Position numbers and translations under genes: made by a program
Notes under the pieces: generated by a model
The model's database searches: none
Told to the model about the DNA's origin: nothing
Seen by the model: the letters and a program-made list of their open reading frames with translations, nothing else
Part shown: positions 1 through 9,309 of the stretch, one piece after another
How the letters are laid out: each line of letters begins with the position of its first letter
How positions within the stretch are numbered: the first letter of the stretch is position 1
DNA from: G963668605 sp963793625
GTDB taxonomy: Bacteria; Acidobacteriota; Terriglobia; Bryobacterales; Bryobacteraceae
Reading direction: 5' to 3'
DNA length: 64,000 bases
Assembly: GCA_963793625.1 (NCBI GenBank)
Contig: CAWCAT010000038.1
Location: forward strand, 13,858 to 77,857

Positions 1-1
1 A

Positions 2-199
2 GACCCCTATGAGTTGCGCATCGTTACGGGATCGGCCCGCGGCAACTGGAAATCCGCAGGTGTTCAAATTTCAGCGGCGGATCGCGCCGCTGGCGTTTCT
101 GCAAGCCTGAAAGAAGAACCGGAACTCCTCCGCGTGACGATTCAATCTCCGGCTAACCGCGATGTGAATTGGAAAATACGATTCGGCGCGAAACCGTGA
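2..199 (+). CDS. C-terminal end of an unrecognised protein (cut by window edge)
   Basis: The reading frame is open from the first bases and stops at 197-199, giving about 65 residues that end in NWKIRFGAKP. No start codon with a ribosome binding site is visible, so this is taken as the tail of a gene that begins outside the window. The segment is hydrophilic with alternating polar and hydrophobic residues, which would fit a beta-rich C-terminal domain of a secreted enzyme. That is only an impression, and no family is recognised. Confidence 0.5.
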   Translation, partial: DPYELRIVTGSARGNWKSAGVQISAADRAAGVSASLKEEPELLRVTIQSPANRDVNWKIRFGAKP

Positions 200-439
200 C
201 TACGCACAGCACCGGGCAGTGGAGTGGAAAAGCTTCTCTGCCCCTTCCTCCATTAAGAAATTCGCAAGGCGGTCGCGCGATTCCCAGTACGCTTCGAGCG
301 CCTTACACGTGTCGTTACCAGCCCTGACTTGTACACATAATTCCCTGAACGCAGCATCGTAAGCCGCTCGCAGGCAATCGTACTGCCACCGCATCTCTCC
401 TGCTGAGTCCTTCATGAAGATAAGGACGAAGAGAATCAC
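200..439 (-). CDS. Small hypothetical protein
   Basis: A 79-codon frame on the minus strand converges with the gene ending at 199, with adjacent stop codons. The core (about residues 18-70, DCLRAAYDAAFRELCVQVR...) looks like an amphipathic two-helix protein, and its composition is more protein-like than the shadow frames here. The first residues (MILFVLIF) may not be translated; an internal ATG at 415 is an alternative start. I recognise no family. It lies downstream of the alkD-like remnant and the SPFH genes on the same strand and could be the last gene of that transcript. Confidence 0.45.
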   Translation of the reverse strand: MILFVLIFMKDSAGEMRWQYDCLRAAYDAAFRELCVQVRAGNDTCKALEAYWESRDRLANFLMEEGAEKLFHSTARCCA

Positions 440-494
440 GCAAAAGTCTCAATAAAGTTCGAGTATTTCGGGGGGCTGAGTTCCTCCTGATTTA

Positions 495-1144
495 TCAACA
501 AGTAAGCTCGCGTTTTCTGGCGTGCAGTTCCGCGCGCTCCACGTATTCCGCCGCGTCGGGTGTTTTGCAGCCCGTCTCGCCGTGGTCCACGACAACCTTG
601 CCGATCCGTTTTGCGGCTGATAGAGCTTTCTTCTTCAAAACTGGATTTCGCAGTGCGATCGCAATCAGCGCGGCATTCATGGAATATCGAACCCGGTTTG
701 CGGCAGTGTGGATTTCGCGTTCAATTGTTCCCAGACGCTCCTCCCAATAATCGTCAGGCGTGCTGGTATCGCTTGCCGCGGCTAGTCCGGCGAGTGAATC
801 CATTCGCGCATTTTCGCGCCCGCGAGAGGCGTTTTCGCCACGTAAGTAGCGAACAAATCCCCCAGTCCGTAGTGCTGAATGTCGTGAACCCAGACATTGA
901 GTTCCGCACTCGTGGCAGCCTGCGGATCCGCAATCATGGTTGCCAGAATGCGCGCATCCGCATTCCCGCTGCTCCACAGTTGCGAAGCCAGGGAATGATC
1001 GGTTTTGATCTGCTTTTTAAATTTGCCAAAATTGGCAAAACTCACGCCGAACAGAACGTCACCAGCGCCGTGACGCTTGTAGATTTTGCGATTCTGCTCG
1101 GTGCCTAATGACTCCAGCGTGGACATCGTCTCATGGAATGTCAT
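495..1144 (-). pseudogene. AlkD-like DNA alkylation repair protein, internally deleted and frameshifted
   Basis: The first 120 residues (1144 down to 782; start ATG with AGGAG upstream) match the N-terminal half of the HEAT-like DNA-alkylation-repair family: TEQNRKIYKRHG, then FGVSFANFGKFKKQIK, then WSSGNADARILATMIADP. The frame stops just after REWIHSPD. The C-terminal half continues in another frame down to 495 (LAGLAAASDTSTPDD, AANRVRYSMNAALIAIALRN and a Cys/Asp-containing end). About ten residues expected between HSPD and LAGLAA are missing, so the lesion is a small deletion rather than a single-base slip. Family members flip out or excise N3/N7-alkylated bases. The product here is probably non-functional. 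It sits 6 bases after the SPFH gene at 1151-2083, so it was likely co-transcribed. Confidence 0.75.
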
Positions 1145-1150
1145 GGCTCC

Positions 1151-2083
1151 TCATGGTGCTACAACAGAGTCCGAATTCGGCGCTGCGCTGCCGTTCTGTC
1201 CTGCCAGCAGGTCCGTTAGCAATCTGGTCTTTGAGCCACCAAGCAACAGGGTAAGCCGCCCTTTGTTCTCCAGTATTTTCTGCGTCTCCCAAATCTCGAA
1301 TAGTGTGCTGGCGACTTCCGCATCTTCTGAAATGTCGCGTAGTGCCGCACCAATCATATTGGGGCGGATCACGGCCGCCTTGGAAAACTCGACCGCCGCT
1401 TCGCGCTCTGCGGAGTTCGTGATAATGCTGACCTGATTGGCGCCATCCTGCCGAATCGCGGACGTCACCTGACGCAGGCGATTCACCACCTTCTCCTCGA
1501 TCTGGCGAATCATGCCGTTATCGCGAAAATGCACCTTACGAATGTAAACGGAGCCCAGTTGATAACCCCACACGCGCGACTTCGCCGAGACTTCCGTCCG
1601 CACCGTCTGGCTCATCTTATGGCGCGTTTCGAGCATCTCAGCGAGAGGCATGTTGCTCAAACAACGCACTGTCGCGTTGCTGACATTGGCGCGCAGTGAT
1701 CCGCGCGGATCCGTGTTCTTGAAGAGGTACGCCACAGGATCGCTGATCTGCATCTCGTACCAGATTCCGATTCCCATTGGCGCGCCCTCTTCGGAGTTTA
1801 CGGGCTGGCTGCGCAAGTACTCCTGGTCGAGGCGCAAGTCCAGCACGTAACACGTTCCAAAAATATTAACGATGAACGCGGCGGGGCCCAAAACGAACGG
1901 CAATATATGCAAACCAGGTTCGTCAATCGACCCGATCACCTTGCCGAATAGAACATACACGCGGCAGGTACGCTCCTGCACGATCGCATACAAGCCGAGC
2001 ATCCGCGCGAGGCCCAGTAGTACAAATTCCGCGACAAACATCCCCAGGAATACGATCAGAGCGGCAATCAACCCATCACTCAT
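1151..2083 (-). CDS. SPFH/Band 7 domain membrane protein (second of a pair)
   Basis: A 310-residue protein with an N-terminal membrane segment (about residues 8-30), followed by an SPFH/prohibitin-like domain: a ...YAIVQERTCRVYVLFGKV... entry, GIGIWYEMQISDPVAYLFKN, then VRTEVSAKSRVWGYQLGSVYIRKV. A helical C-terminal part (EREAAVEFSKAAVIRP) is typical of flotillin/stomatin oligomerisation regions. It probably forms a membrane scaffold on the inner face of the cytoplasmic membrane. Its start overlaps the stop of the upstream SPFH gene by ATGA, so the two are translationally coupled and probably form hetero-oligomers (HflK/HflC-like arrangement). The exact client is unknown. Confidence 0.8.
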   Translation of the reverse strand: MSDGLIAALIVFLGMFVAEFVLLGLARMLGLYAIVQERTCRVYVLFGKVIGSIDEPGLHILPFVLGPAAFIVNIFGTCYVLDLRLDQEYLRSQPVNSEEGAPMGIGIWYEMQISDPVAYLFKNTDPRGSLRANVSNATVRCLSNMPLAEMLETRHKMSQTVRTEVSAKSRVWGYQLGSVYIRKVHFRDNGMIRQIEEKVVNRLRQVTSAIRQDGANQVSIITNSAEREAAVEFSKAAVIRPNMIGAALRDISEDAEVASTLFEIWETQKILENKGRLTLLLGGSKTRLLTDLLAGQNGSAAPNSDSVVAP

Positions 2084-3072
2084 CGCGACACCTCCAGGAA
2101 GATTTGGCTGGCTTTACTGTGCAACGCCAGTTTCACGTTGCGCAGATAGGAAGTAAGCACGTTTGGTCCTTGCCGTTTAAGGTCGGCGAGTTCCTTGGCC
2201 ATCATGCGGATCGGCGCCACCTCCGCTTGCGCTCGCAGCGTTTCGATCTCGACGGCGCGCCGCGATTGCACGATCTTCTGGTCCGCAGCCGCCTGCGCGA
2301 GACTGATATCGCTCGACACCTGGTTGTGCGCAGTATTGATTGCCGCCAGTGCGGATTCGACTTCCGGCGGCGGATCAATCTCCGTGATCAGCGATGCGTC
2401 AAACACAATGCCGTAACGCGCCATCGTCGAGAGACACTCCTGATCCATGTAGTCGTTCAAGTCGCGCAGATTCTTGCGCAGATCATTGATCGAAATGTTG
2501 ATCACATCACCACCGAGTGTCTGCGCAGCGCCCGTGGGCTCCACGGCGTTCTTGGCCTCGAAGTTCGCGATCTTCTGTCTCAGAACCGAGACGAAGTACG
2601 CCATCACATGGACGATGGGGCGCTTGATGCCGAAGAAAAATGCATAAAGATTGGCTTCGCTTACACGATAGCGTATCTGGCCGGTTAGCCCTGTATTGAG
2701 CTGATCTTTTGTTACCGCTTCGAGCAGCCTGCCGCCGCTATTCGCGGACGGGTCCTCGAGATCGAGCGCCATGTTCACAGTGTTGGTTGCGATCGATATT
2801 TTATGGATTTTCTCCCAGGGCATCCGGAAATACGGACCGCCCGGCGGTATCACGCGAACCTGTGGGTAGTTGTAGCGTTCTTTCTCTTCAGGACGCAGGT
2901 GCTCGGCTATGGGGTCATCAAGTGTGCTCTTCCCGCCGGAAACGCGTTGGGCTCGTCCCAGGACTGTTTTGACTGCGCGCTCGTTCTGATCTACGGTATA
3001 GATACCAAGCAGTGCGCAGCGGATGAGGAACCAGGCGGCTAAGCCTAGCAAAGAACCGGTCAGTATCAGCAT
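2080..3072 (-). CDS. SPFH/Band 7 domain membrane protein (first of a pair)
   Basis: A 330-residue protein with one N-terminal membrane segment (LLGLAAWFLIRCALLGIY) and an SPFH domain starting at YTVDQNERAVKTVLGRA. A long coiled/helical C-terminal tail (NTAHNQVSSDISLAQAAADQ, then VEIETLRAQAEV) is typical of HflK/prohibitin-like proteins. The PGGPYFRMPWEKIHKISIATNTVNM segment is the usual SPFH turn region. It is the first gene of a coupled pair with 1151-2083. No protease gene is adjacent, so regulation of FtsH-type proteolysis is possible but not shown by the sequence. Confidence 0.8.
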   Translation of the reverse strand: MLILTGSLLGLAAWFLIRCALLGIYTVDQNERAVKTVLGRAQRVSGGKSTLDDPIAEHLRPEEKERYNYPQVRVIPPGGPYFRMPWEKIHKISIATNTVNMALDLEDPSANSGGRLLEAVTKDQLNTGLTGQIRYRVSEANLYAFFFGIKRPIVHVMAYFVSVLRQKIANFEAKNAVEPTGAAQTLGGDVINISINDLRKNLRDLNDYMDQECLSTMARYGIVFDASLITEIDPPPEVESALAAINTAHNQVSSDISLAQAAADQKIVQSRRAVEIETLRAQAEVAPIRMMAKELADLKRQGPNVLTSYLRNVKLALHSKASQIFLEVSR

Positions 3073-3144
3073 GGTTCTACTGTCTTAACACAAAAGCGCA
3101 GCGCGCGATGCTAATTGATGAGCGGGGCGGCTCTACTGCAGGTT

Positions 3145-3173
3145 GCGGCTGCAACCCCAATGGCTGCAGCCGC
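3145..3173. terminator. Hairpin between SPFH genes and receptor gene, possible terminator
   Basis: A perfect 9-bp stem (GCGGCTGCA at 3145-3153 pairs with TGCAGCCGC at 3165-3173) encloses an 11-nt loop. It follows the stop of the leftward receptor gene (3202). There is no clear T-tract on either strand, so it may be a factor-dependent or weak terminator. A partly overlapping alternative stem, GGTTGC/GCAACC, also exists. Confidence 0.4.
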
Positions 3174-3201
3174 GATCACACTTCAACAACACTGACAATT
3201 C

Positions 3202-6200
3202 TCAGAATTGATACTTGAGCGCGATCTGCATCGTACGCTCACCGGAAGCACTATTGATGGTTCCACCGAGTATGTCATTCACAGCCGTTTCCGGGATACG
3301 GAAGTTGGTGTGATTGGTTGCATTGAACATCTCCCATCGGAACTGCAAGGAGTGCTTTTCAACGATGCGGAAGCGCTTGGCGACTGCCAGGTTGACCCCA
3401 TACGATCCCGGTCCGTCCAGAATATTGCGGCCGGAGTTTCCGTAACGATATTCCGGTTTGGGGATCTGCTTGAAAGAAGATAGGTCAAACCACCGATCGC
3501 GGGTACGCTCTTCCAGGCGGCCATTAGCCAGCCGATCCGGACGAGTGGGTTCCCCGGCGTTTCCATCCACGCCCGTTACGCGCGGCGTAAAGGGCTGGCC
3601 GGTGTAGGCGCGCGCGTTGCCCGAAAGCTGCCAACCACGAAGGCCGCGCGGTAGCGTCGATGCCGTCTCATAAGAGAAGAGCATGTTGAAAGAGTGGCCC
3701 TGATCCCAATCTGAGCGGCCGCGATCGGCCTTCAGGTTGCGCATATTCTGACCGCCCTCAAACCCGCCCTTCGAACGTCCGGACATCTGGGATGCCTCAT
3801 CGATCGATTTCGAGAACGTGTAGTTGGCGCGGTAGAAGAAACCCTTGCTGAAGCGCTTGCGGAAGGAGACCATCCCGGCGTTATAGCTGGAGTTGGTTCC
3901 GAAGCCGTACATATTGATGCCCTTTAACTGCGGGACAAACTTTGGAAATGTACCGTCAGGTTTCATGTACTGCGGTTCGCGCCAGGGCTGATTCCAGTCA
4001 TAGCGCCGGCTGAGGTGCCTGCCGACTGATCCGACATAGGAAACTTCGACCGCCGATCCCTTGCCGATCTCTCGTTCCGTGGTCAGGTTCCAACTCTGCA
4101 TGTAGGCAGGCTTGGGTTTGTACTCAAATGCGCGCGAATTGCTGATACCGTCGCCGGTGATCTTGCCGCCGGACGGGAAGGGGTTCGAGAGGCTCATGAA
4201 TCCGGCAGGATAGTTCTTTGCGGAGTAGGTTTCAGAAAGCGAGAATGGGAAGATCTCGCCCATATCCTGCTTTACGCCGTCGAGCATCATTCCGGCATAG
4301 TAGATGCCGTAGCCGCCGCGCACCACCGCGCGTCCGTGGCCGGAGGGCCTCCACGCAAAGCCGAAGCGTGGAGCGAAGTTTTTGTAGTTCGTGTAGACAA
4401 GTGAGCGCGGCAGGTCGTAGTCACGCGCCAGACCAACCAGCCCCGTGAGACCCGCATCTGCGATATTCTTTGCCAGATCAGGGGTGTTGCGGTCGTCGGC
4501 GATGATCAGCTTGCCGAGTTCGGGAATGAAATTGGAGAGCCGGTCATATTTATCCACGGGCGGCTTTTGGATTTCATAACGCAGGCCGATATTGAAGGTC
4601 AGGTTCGGCCTAACCTTGTAATCGTCCTGAAGGTAGAAACCGTAGGATGTGAGGAAAAAGTAGCCGCGATTCGAGCCGAGCAGGCGGTCCGCGCCGCTTG
4701 GTAAACCGAGCAGAAAATCGCCCCACGTGTCGCCGGCATAGTTGCCCTTGAAATCGAAGTTGCCGTTTATCTTGCCGTTGAAGGGCTGGAAGAATTGCGT
4801 CCGCAACACGTCTCCGCCGAACTTAATCAGATGTTTTGATTTCACCCAGGTGACGGAATCGGCGTACTCGTAGTTATTGACGACGTTCGCTTTTGGCAGC
4901 CCATTGCTCGGTCCAAGCGATAGCAGCAGGCTACCGATATTAAAGCGCGGGAACCCGGCCGTGGAAGCATCGGGCGAGATGCCTGGGATCCCCAACTCTT
5001 GCGCCCAATTCTTGCCAGCAAAGATACTCTCGCTGATAGTCGAACTGCGCGACAGGCCGGCACGGAATTCGTTGATCACAGAAGGCGAAAACATGTGCGT
5101 GTAGCGCAGGCCAACCAGGGTAGAGCGGGTTTGCTGACGGCTTCCGAAGGTGCCCATATCATTGCCATCGAACGGGCTCTTGTTTCGTGTGTCGCGCATC
5201 AGGTAGCGACCTGAAAGGGTGTCCTTGTCGCTGATACGCTGGTCGATTTTGGCCGAGTAGCTGTCCCACGCATCACGGTCGTCGCCGACGTAGCCGCGGT
5301 AATTGTAAACGCCGTCGGCATAGTTCGCGGCCGGGTAGTACGGCAGCAATTTCACGGTTACCGGACTGAAGCGGGCAACAGGAATCTTGTTTCCGGGGAA
5401 CGGCACCTTATTCAGAGGGTCGATCGTGGTCACCACCTTGGTGAGCGTGGAATCGAGCGTTTGGGTAAAATCGCCCGCGCGTTCGATAGCAGTTGGCACG
5501 CGACCGCGGCGGCTATCACCGCTCGTGGTCCGATAGCTTTCCCAGCTATAGAGGAAGAAGGTCTTGTTCCGGCCGTCATAGACTTTCGGAATGAAGACAG
5601 GACCGTCCAAAGTAGCGCCGAACTGGTTTTGGCGTAGCTTGGATTTGTCGGGATCGAAGAAGTTGCGGGCGTCGAAAACATCATTACGCAGATACTCGGA
5701 GAAAACGCCGTGCAGGCGGTTTCCGCCGGACTTGAGCACCATGCTCATGACGCCGCCAGCCAGCTTTCCGTACTCCGCGGAGTAACCGCTGGTCTGGATT
5801 TTGAACTCCTGCAACGCGTCCAGTGACGGACGCATCTGGATATTAGCGTCACGTACGCTGCGGCTGGTGAATCCATCCACCAGGAAGTTGGTGTTGTCGC
5901 CGCGCGCACCATTAATTACAAAACTCGAGCCTTGCCCGCTATCCTGCCGGCGATCGACGCCGGCTACCAGGTACGCAAGATCCGAAAAATCGCGACCGGG
6001 CAACGGCATCTCGTGAATCTCCTGGCTTACGACAACATCGCCCTTCGATCCATTTTCAGTGTTGAGCGGGGGAGCATCAGCCATAACGCTAATTGAATCC
6101 GCTACTGCACCAACCTGCATCTCAACATCGATACGCGCCACTTGCGACGCTTCGAGGACGATGCCCGTCCGACTCATCTTGCGGAAACCCTGCTTCTCAA

Positions 6201-6438
6201 CTGTGATCTCGTAAGACCCCCGTTCAAGTTGTGGCACGGAGTACTCGCCGTTCAACGGGCTGGAAACCTTGCGGGTCCAGTTTGTGTCCACATTTCTGAC
6301 GATGATGTTCGCTTCCGGCACCACTGCTCCGGTTGCATCTGTGATTCGCCCGACTAAAGTGGCTGTTGGAGTTTGCGCCGTGGCTGCCACGGCAAGCATT
6401 AGCAGCGCCAACGTAGTGAAATGGGTGCGTATTTTCAT
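3202..6438 (-). CDS. Oar-like TonB-dependent receptor with carboxypeptidase-regulatory domain
   Basis: A 1078-residue outer-membrane protein. It has a signal peptide (MKIRTHFTTLALLMLAVAATA), a CarboxypepD_reg-like fold at about 23-105 (ATLVGRITDATGAVVPEANI...), a plug-like region (VVSQEIHEMPLPGRDFSDLAYLVAGVD, GDNTNFLVDGFTSR), and a long beta-barrel. It ends in an aromatic residue (ALKYQF), the outer-membrane assembly signal. Such proteins import large substrates, often glycans, using TonB energy. It is followed upstream (on the same strand) by an exported Gfo/Idh/MocA oxidoreductase gene at 6466-7754, with only 27 bases between, so the two are probably one transcript. No SusD-like gene is present, as usual for Acidobacteriota. 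Confidence 0.9.
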   Translation of the reverse strand: MKIRTHFTTLALLMLAVAATAQTPTATLVGRITDATGAVVPEANIIVRNVDTNWTRKVSSPLNGEYSVPQLERGSYEITVEKQGFRKMSRTGIVLEASQVARIDVEMQVGAVADSISVMADAPPLNTENGSKGDVVVSQEIHEMPLPGRDFSDLAYLVAGVDRRQDSGQGSSFVINGARGDNTNFLVDGFTSRSVRDANIQMRPSLDALQEFKIQTSGYSAEYGKLAGGVMSMVLKSGGNRLHGVFSEYLRNDVFDARNFFDPDKSKLRQNQFGATLDGPVFIPKVYDGRNKTFFLYSWESYRTTSGDSRRGRVPTAIERAGDFTQTLDSTLTKVVTTIDPLNKVPFPGNKIPVARFSPVTVKLLPYYPAANYADGVYNYRGYVGDDRDAWDSYSAKIDQRISDKDTLSGRYLMRDTRNKSPFDGNDMGTFGSRQQTRSTLVGLRYTHMFSPSVINEFRAGLSRSSTISESIFAGKNWAQELGIPGISPDASTAGFPRFNIGSLLLSLGPSNGLPKANVVNNYEYADSVTWVKSKHLIKFGGDVLRTQFFQPFNGKINGNFDFKGNYAGDTWGDFLLGLPSGADRLLGSNRGYFFLTSYGFYLQDDYKVRPNLTFNIGLRYEIQKPPVDKYDRLSNFIPELGKLIIADDRNTPDLAKNIADAGLTGLVGLARDYDLPRSLVYTNYKNFAPRFGFAWRPSGHGRAVVRGGYGIYYAGMMLDGVKQDMGEIFPFSLSETYSAKNYPAGFMSLSNPFPSGGKITGDGISNSRAFEYKPKPAYMQSWNLTTEREIGKGSAVEVSYVGSVGRHLSRRYDWNQPWREPQYMKPDGTFPKFVPQLKGINMYGFGTNSSYNAGMVSFRKRFSKGFFYRANYTFSKSIDEASQMSGRSKGGFEGGQNMRNLKADRGRSDWDQGHSFNMLFSYETASTLPRGLRGWQLSGNARAYTGQPFTPRVTGVDGNAGEPTRPDRLANGRLEERTRDRWFDLSSFKQIPKPEYRYGNSGRNILDGPGSYGVNLAVAKRFRIVEKHSLQFRWEMFNATNHTNFRIPETAVNDILGGTINSASGERTMQIALKYQF

Positions 6439-6465
6439 TCGTTTTCCTCGTATCCCGCTGAGTGA

Positions 6466-7754
6466 TTACGAAATCTTCGGTAGTTCCCAAGGCTTGCGAT
6501 ATTCCTTGCTAAGCCAGCGATTTGCTTCCGCATCGCCAACAATTAATTCTTTTTCGGCGTCCCACTTCAGGGAGCGTCCCAGGCGCGTCGCGATGTTGCC
6601 AAGGTGGCAGAGCACCGCCGATAAGTGACCTTCTTCGACGTCTGCGTTGGGGCGCTTACGACTCTTTACGCAATCCAGGAAGTTTCGGGCGTGCGCAATC
6701 GGCTGCTCAGATCCGTCGTCGCTGAACTCGTCGATTGCCTTTTTCTTCTCGCCTTTTTTCTTCTTTTCGCCATCTTCACCGGTCTCGCCCATGTTCTCGG
6801 CAGTGACTTTGAAGCCACTCCTGGAGAGGACAGGTTGCCTTTTGTGCCGTGGAACTCAAATCCGCCCTTGCTCATTCCGTTCATTTCGCGGACTGACCAG
6901 GTCAGGACGAATCCTGGGAAGTTGTAGATGACTTCCTGCACATCAGGAGTTTCGCCACCGTCCTCGAGAGCGTAGCGACCACCGTAAGCCGATACGGAGA
7001 GTGGAGATTTCACGTTCATGACCCAGCGCGCGATGTCCAGGTTGTGTGCGCCCCAGTTGGTCATCTGGCCACCCGAGTAATCCCAGAACCAGCGGAAGTT
7101 ATACAGACAGCGCAACGGGTTGTACTGGCGTTTGGGTGCCGGTCCCAACCACATATCCCAATCTAATTCGGCTGGCGGCGGTCCATCTGGTGGTTTGCCG
7201 AAACCCGGCATGGAATTGCGGATGTGTCCGGCAAGCACATGCGGCACTTTGCCCAACTTGCCACTACGCACAACTTCGACCGCACGTGCATAATGCGCGC
7301 CGGAGCGTTGCTGGCTGCCGACCTGCACCACGCGGTTGTACTTCCGGGCGGCCTGCACCATGACCCGGCCTTCACGGATGGTCAGGGCCAAAGGCTTCTC
7401 GACATACACATCCTTACCGGCCTGGCAAGCCATCACTGTGGGCAGCGCGTGCCAGTGGTCCGGCGTGGCTACGATGACGGCATCGATGTCCTTCTGCTCT
7501 AGCAGTTTTCGGAAATCTGCGTAGGTCTTTGCCTTTCCGCCAGCCATATCCAGAGCCTTCGCCATGTTGGGCTTGTAAACATCGCAGATCGCGACCGGAT
7601 TAACATCCGGCTGTTTTAGGAACCGGCCCCAATCGCCACGACCCTGGCCACCGGATCCGATGATCCCCAGATTCACCTTGTCGTTGGCTCCCAAAATGCG
7701 CGAGTACGAAGCGGCGGTGATACTGGCCGCAGATACAAAATGCCTTCTATTCAT
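6466..7754 (-). CDS. Exported Gfo/Idh/MocA family oxidoreductase, frameshifted near 6830
   Basis: An N-terminal Tat-like signal (MNRRHFVSAASITAASYSR) precedes a Rossmann domain (VNLGIIGSGGQGRGDW...VAICDVY...DAVIVATPDHWHA...DVYVEKPLALT). The C-terminal fold follows (WDMWLGPAPKRQYNPL, GGQMTNWGAHNLDIARW). After GTKGNL at about 6831 the frame changes. The other frame supplies the rest: SRSGFKVTAENMGETGEDG, a lysine-rich linker, then HARNFLDCVKSRKRPNADVEEGH and AEANRWLSKEYRKPWELP. The 1289-base span is one base short of 430 codons, exactly fitting one lost base (GTCCTC expected where TCCTC is read). Members oxidise or reduce sugars with NAD(P). The gene may be intact in the organism if the lost base is a sequencing error. 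Confidence 0.8.
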
Positions 7755-7894
7755 TTATTCCTCGTGAATGAATTGCCGTGGGAGACGCTGATTGAAAAGG
7801 AAAATGGCACACAGCGGGTTGGCAATCTGTACCACTAAAGCAACATCTCCCGCGTTTAATCTATTCCTCATCCGAATACTCCGCAAGTTTATGA

Positions 7895-7918
7895 ACGTTA
7901 CACCACATTCGGTAACGT
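7895..7918. promoter_or_regulatory. Inverted repeat in the divergent promoter region 7755-7969
   Basis: ACGTTAC (7895-7901) and GTAACGT (7912-7918) form a perfect 7-bp inverted repeat with a 10-base spacer. It lies in the 215-base gap between the leftward oxidoreductase and the rightward membrane regulator. The position and symmetry suggest an operator, perhaps for the divergently encoded regulator. The rest of the gap is AT-richer than its neighbours and shows no other clear element. Confidence 0.4.
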
Positions 7919-7969
7919 CATGACAGGTGCTTTATTAAAGCCCAACGTAGTGATAACATACCTTTTGTC

Positions 7970-9304
7970 ATGAGTTCGCCAGGCCGTGTAGAAATTCGCG
8001 AGGATGGACTTGCCGATCCGCGCCGAGCGGCGCTGGAGGCAGTGCTCCACAGCGCGACCTTCTCCCGCTCAGAGCAATTGAGAAGCTTTCTACGTTACGT
8101 AGGTGAACTGGAGATCTCGGGACGGGGCTCGGAAATATCTGAGTATACGATCGGCGTCAACGCACTGAATCGACCCGTCGGATTCTCGCCATCAGAGGAT
8201 TCCACGGTCCGCACCCGTGCACATTTACTTCGGCAGAAGTTGATCGAGGTTTACGATCGCGAGTCCCTGGACTCCGAACTCCGCGTTGAATTGCATAAAG
8301 GCAGCTACATTCCACGTTTTGTGCAGGTGGAAGTGCCGTGTTCAGTCGATGAGCCCATAGCGCTACTTGCTCCCGGGCCAAAGCCTGATCGCACTTGGAG
8401 ACTCATTCTAGTCGCCGCTGGCAGTTTACTGCTCGGCATCTGCGCCACTGTGGGCGTTATGGCGATGTTAAGGACGACCCCGTCGACTGTCGATCCTGTG
8501 ATTCGACAGGCATGGGGACCGCTGGTGGAGCCGAACGCTTCCGTGCTGCTGTGCATCAGCAACCCCGCACAGCTTGTAGTGAGGCCTCTGGAAAGCGGCA
8601 TTGCACCGTCCTGGTATGTTCCCCTCCCCGAGTCATCAGATCTGCGCACTCGCTTCGGTAGAGTTCATCCGCGCTGGAAGAACTCCGACCTTTATATGGA
8701 GTTCACGGAAACGGCCACACGCTTCGGCGAAGCCTTCGCAATGGCAAAAGCCTCGCGTGTACTCGGAGCCGCTGGGGCGCAAGCCGAAATTGTCACGACC
8801 CGTTCCATTCACTTGCCCGTATTTGTCGGACGCAACCTGATCCTGCTCGGAACTCCGGAATTCAGCGGTGTAGCGCGAAATATGCTGGACAAAGCGCTAT
8901 TCACGATTTCGTACAACGAGAAAATCAGGGATTTGGCTGTAATCGAAGACTCGATGGCGGATGGCAAGCCAGGCCGCGAATTTCTGCCCACCCGCACCGA
9001 CAAGGGTTCCGTGGACGTCGCTTACGGGCTGCTAACTGTACTGCCGAGTGATGATAGCGCGGGTGGGCATCATCGCACGGTGATCCTTTCGGGCACCAGT
9101 TCGGCAGGCAGCAATGGGGCGATGGAGTATTTCGCGGCCCCCACCAGCCTGAAAGAATTGCTTGAGAAATTTCGCGCCGAAGGGCAAAGCACTTTCCCGC
9201 CTGCCTATCAGGTGGTGGTCCGCTGTGCCAGCACCAGCGATAATTTGTTGTCCTACAAGTACGCGGCTCACCGTATACTGGATCCACTCGCATTACACCA
9301 TTAA
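7970..9304 (+). CDS. Membrane-anchored regulator-like protein with acidobacterial N-terminal domain
   Basis: A 444-residue protein. Residues about 15-125 match the helical N-terminal module common in Acidobacteriota signalling proteins: SEQLRSFLRYVGELEISGRG, EYTIGVNALNRPVGFSPSED, TVRTRAHLLRQKL, LHKGSYIPRF. That module is often joined to WD40, TPR or cyclase parts and is probably DNA-binding (winged-helix-like); this is inference. One membrane segment follows (about 144-165, LILVAAGSLLLGICATVGVMA), then an extracytoplasmic domain of about 270 residues with no recognised family. It would sense periplasmic conditions and act on DNA or partners in the cytoplasm. It stands divergent from the receptor/oxidoreductase genes and 5 bases before the glycosidase-like gene, so it may regulate either. 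Confidence 0.65.
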   Translation: MSSPGRVEIREDGLADPRRAALEAVLHSATFSRSEQLRSFLRYVGELEISGRGSEISEYTIGVNALNRPVGFSPSEDSTVRTRAHLLRQKLIEVYDRESLDSELRVELHKGSYIPRFVQVEVPCSVDEPIALLAPGPKPDRTWRLILVAAGSLLLGICATVGVMAMLRTTPSTVDPVIRQAWGPLVEPNASVLLCISNPAQLVVRPLESGIAPSWYVPLPESSDLRTRFGRVHPRWKNSDLYMEFTETATRFGEAFAMAKASRVLGAAGAQAEIVTTRSIHLPVFVGRNLILLGTPEFSGVARNMLDKALFTISYNEKIRDLAVIEDSMADGKPGREFLPTRTDKGSVDVAYGLLTVLPSDDSAGGHHRTVILSGTSSAGSNGAMEYFAAPTSLKELLEKFRAEGQSTFPPAYQVVVRCASTSDNLLSYKYAAHRILDPLALHH

Positions 9305-9309
9305 TCAAG

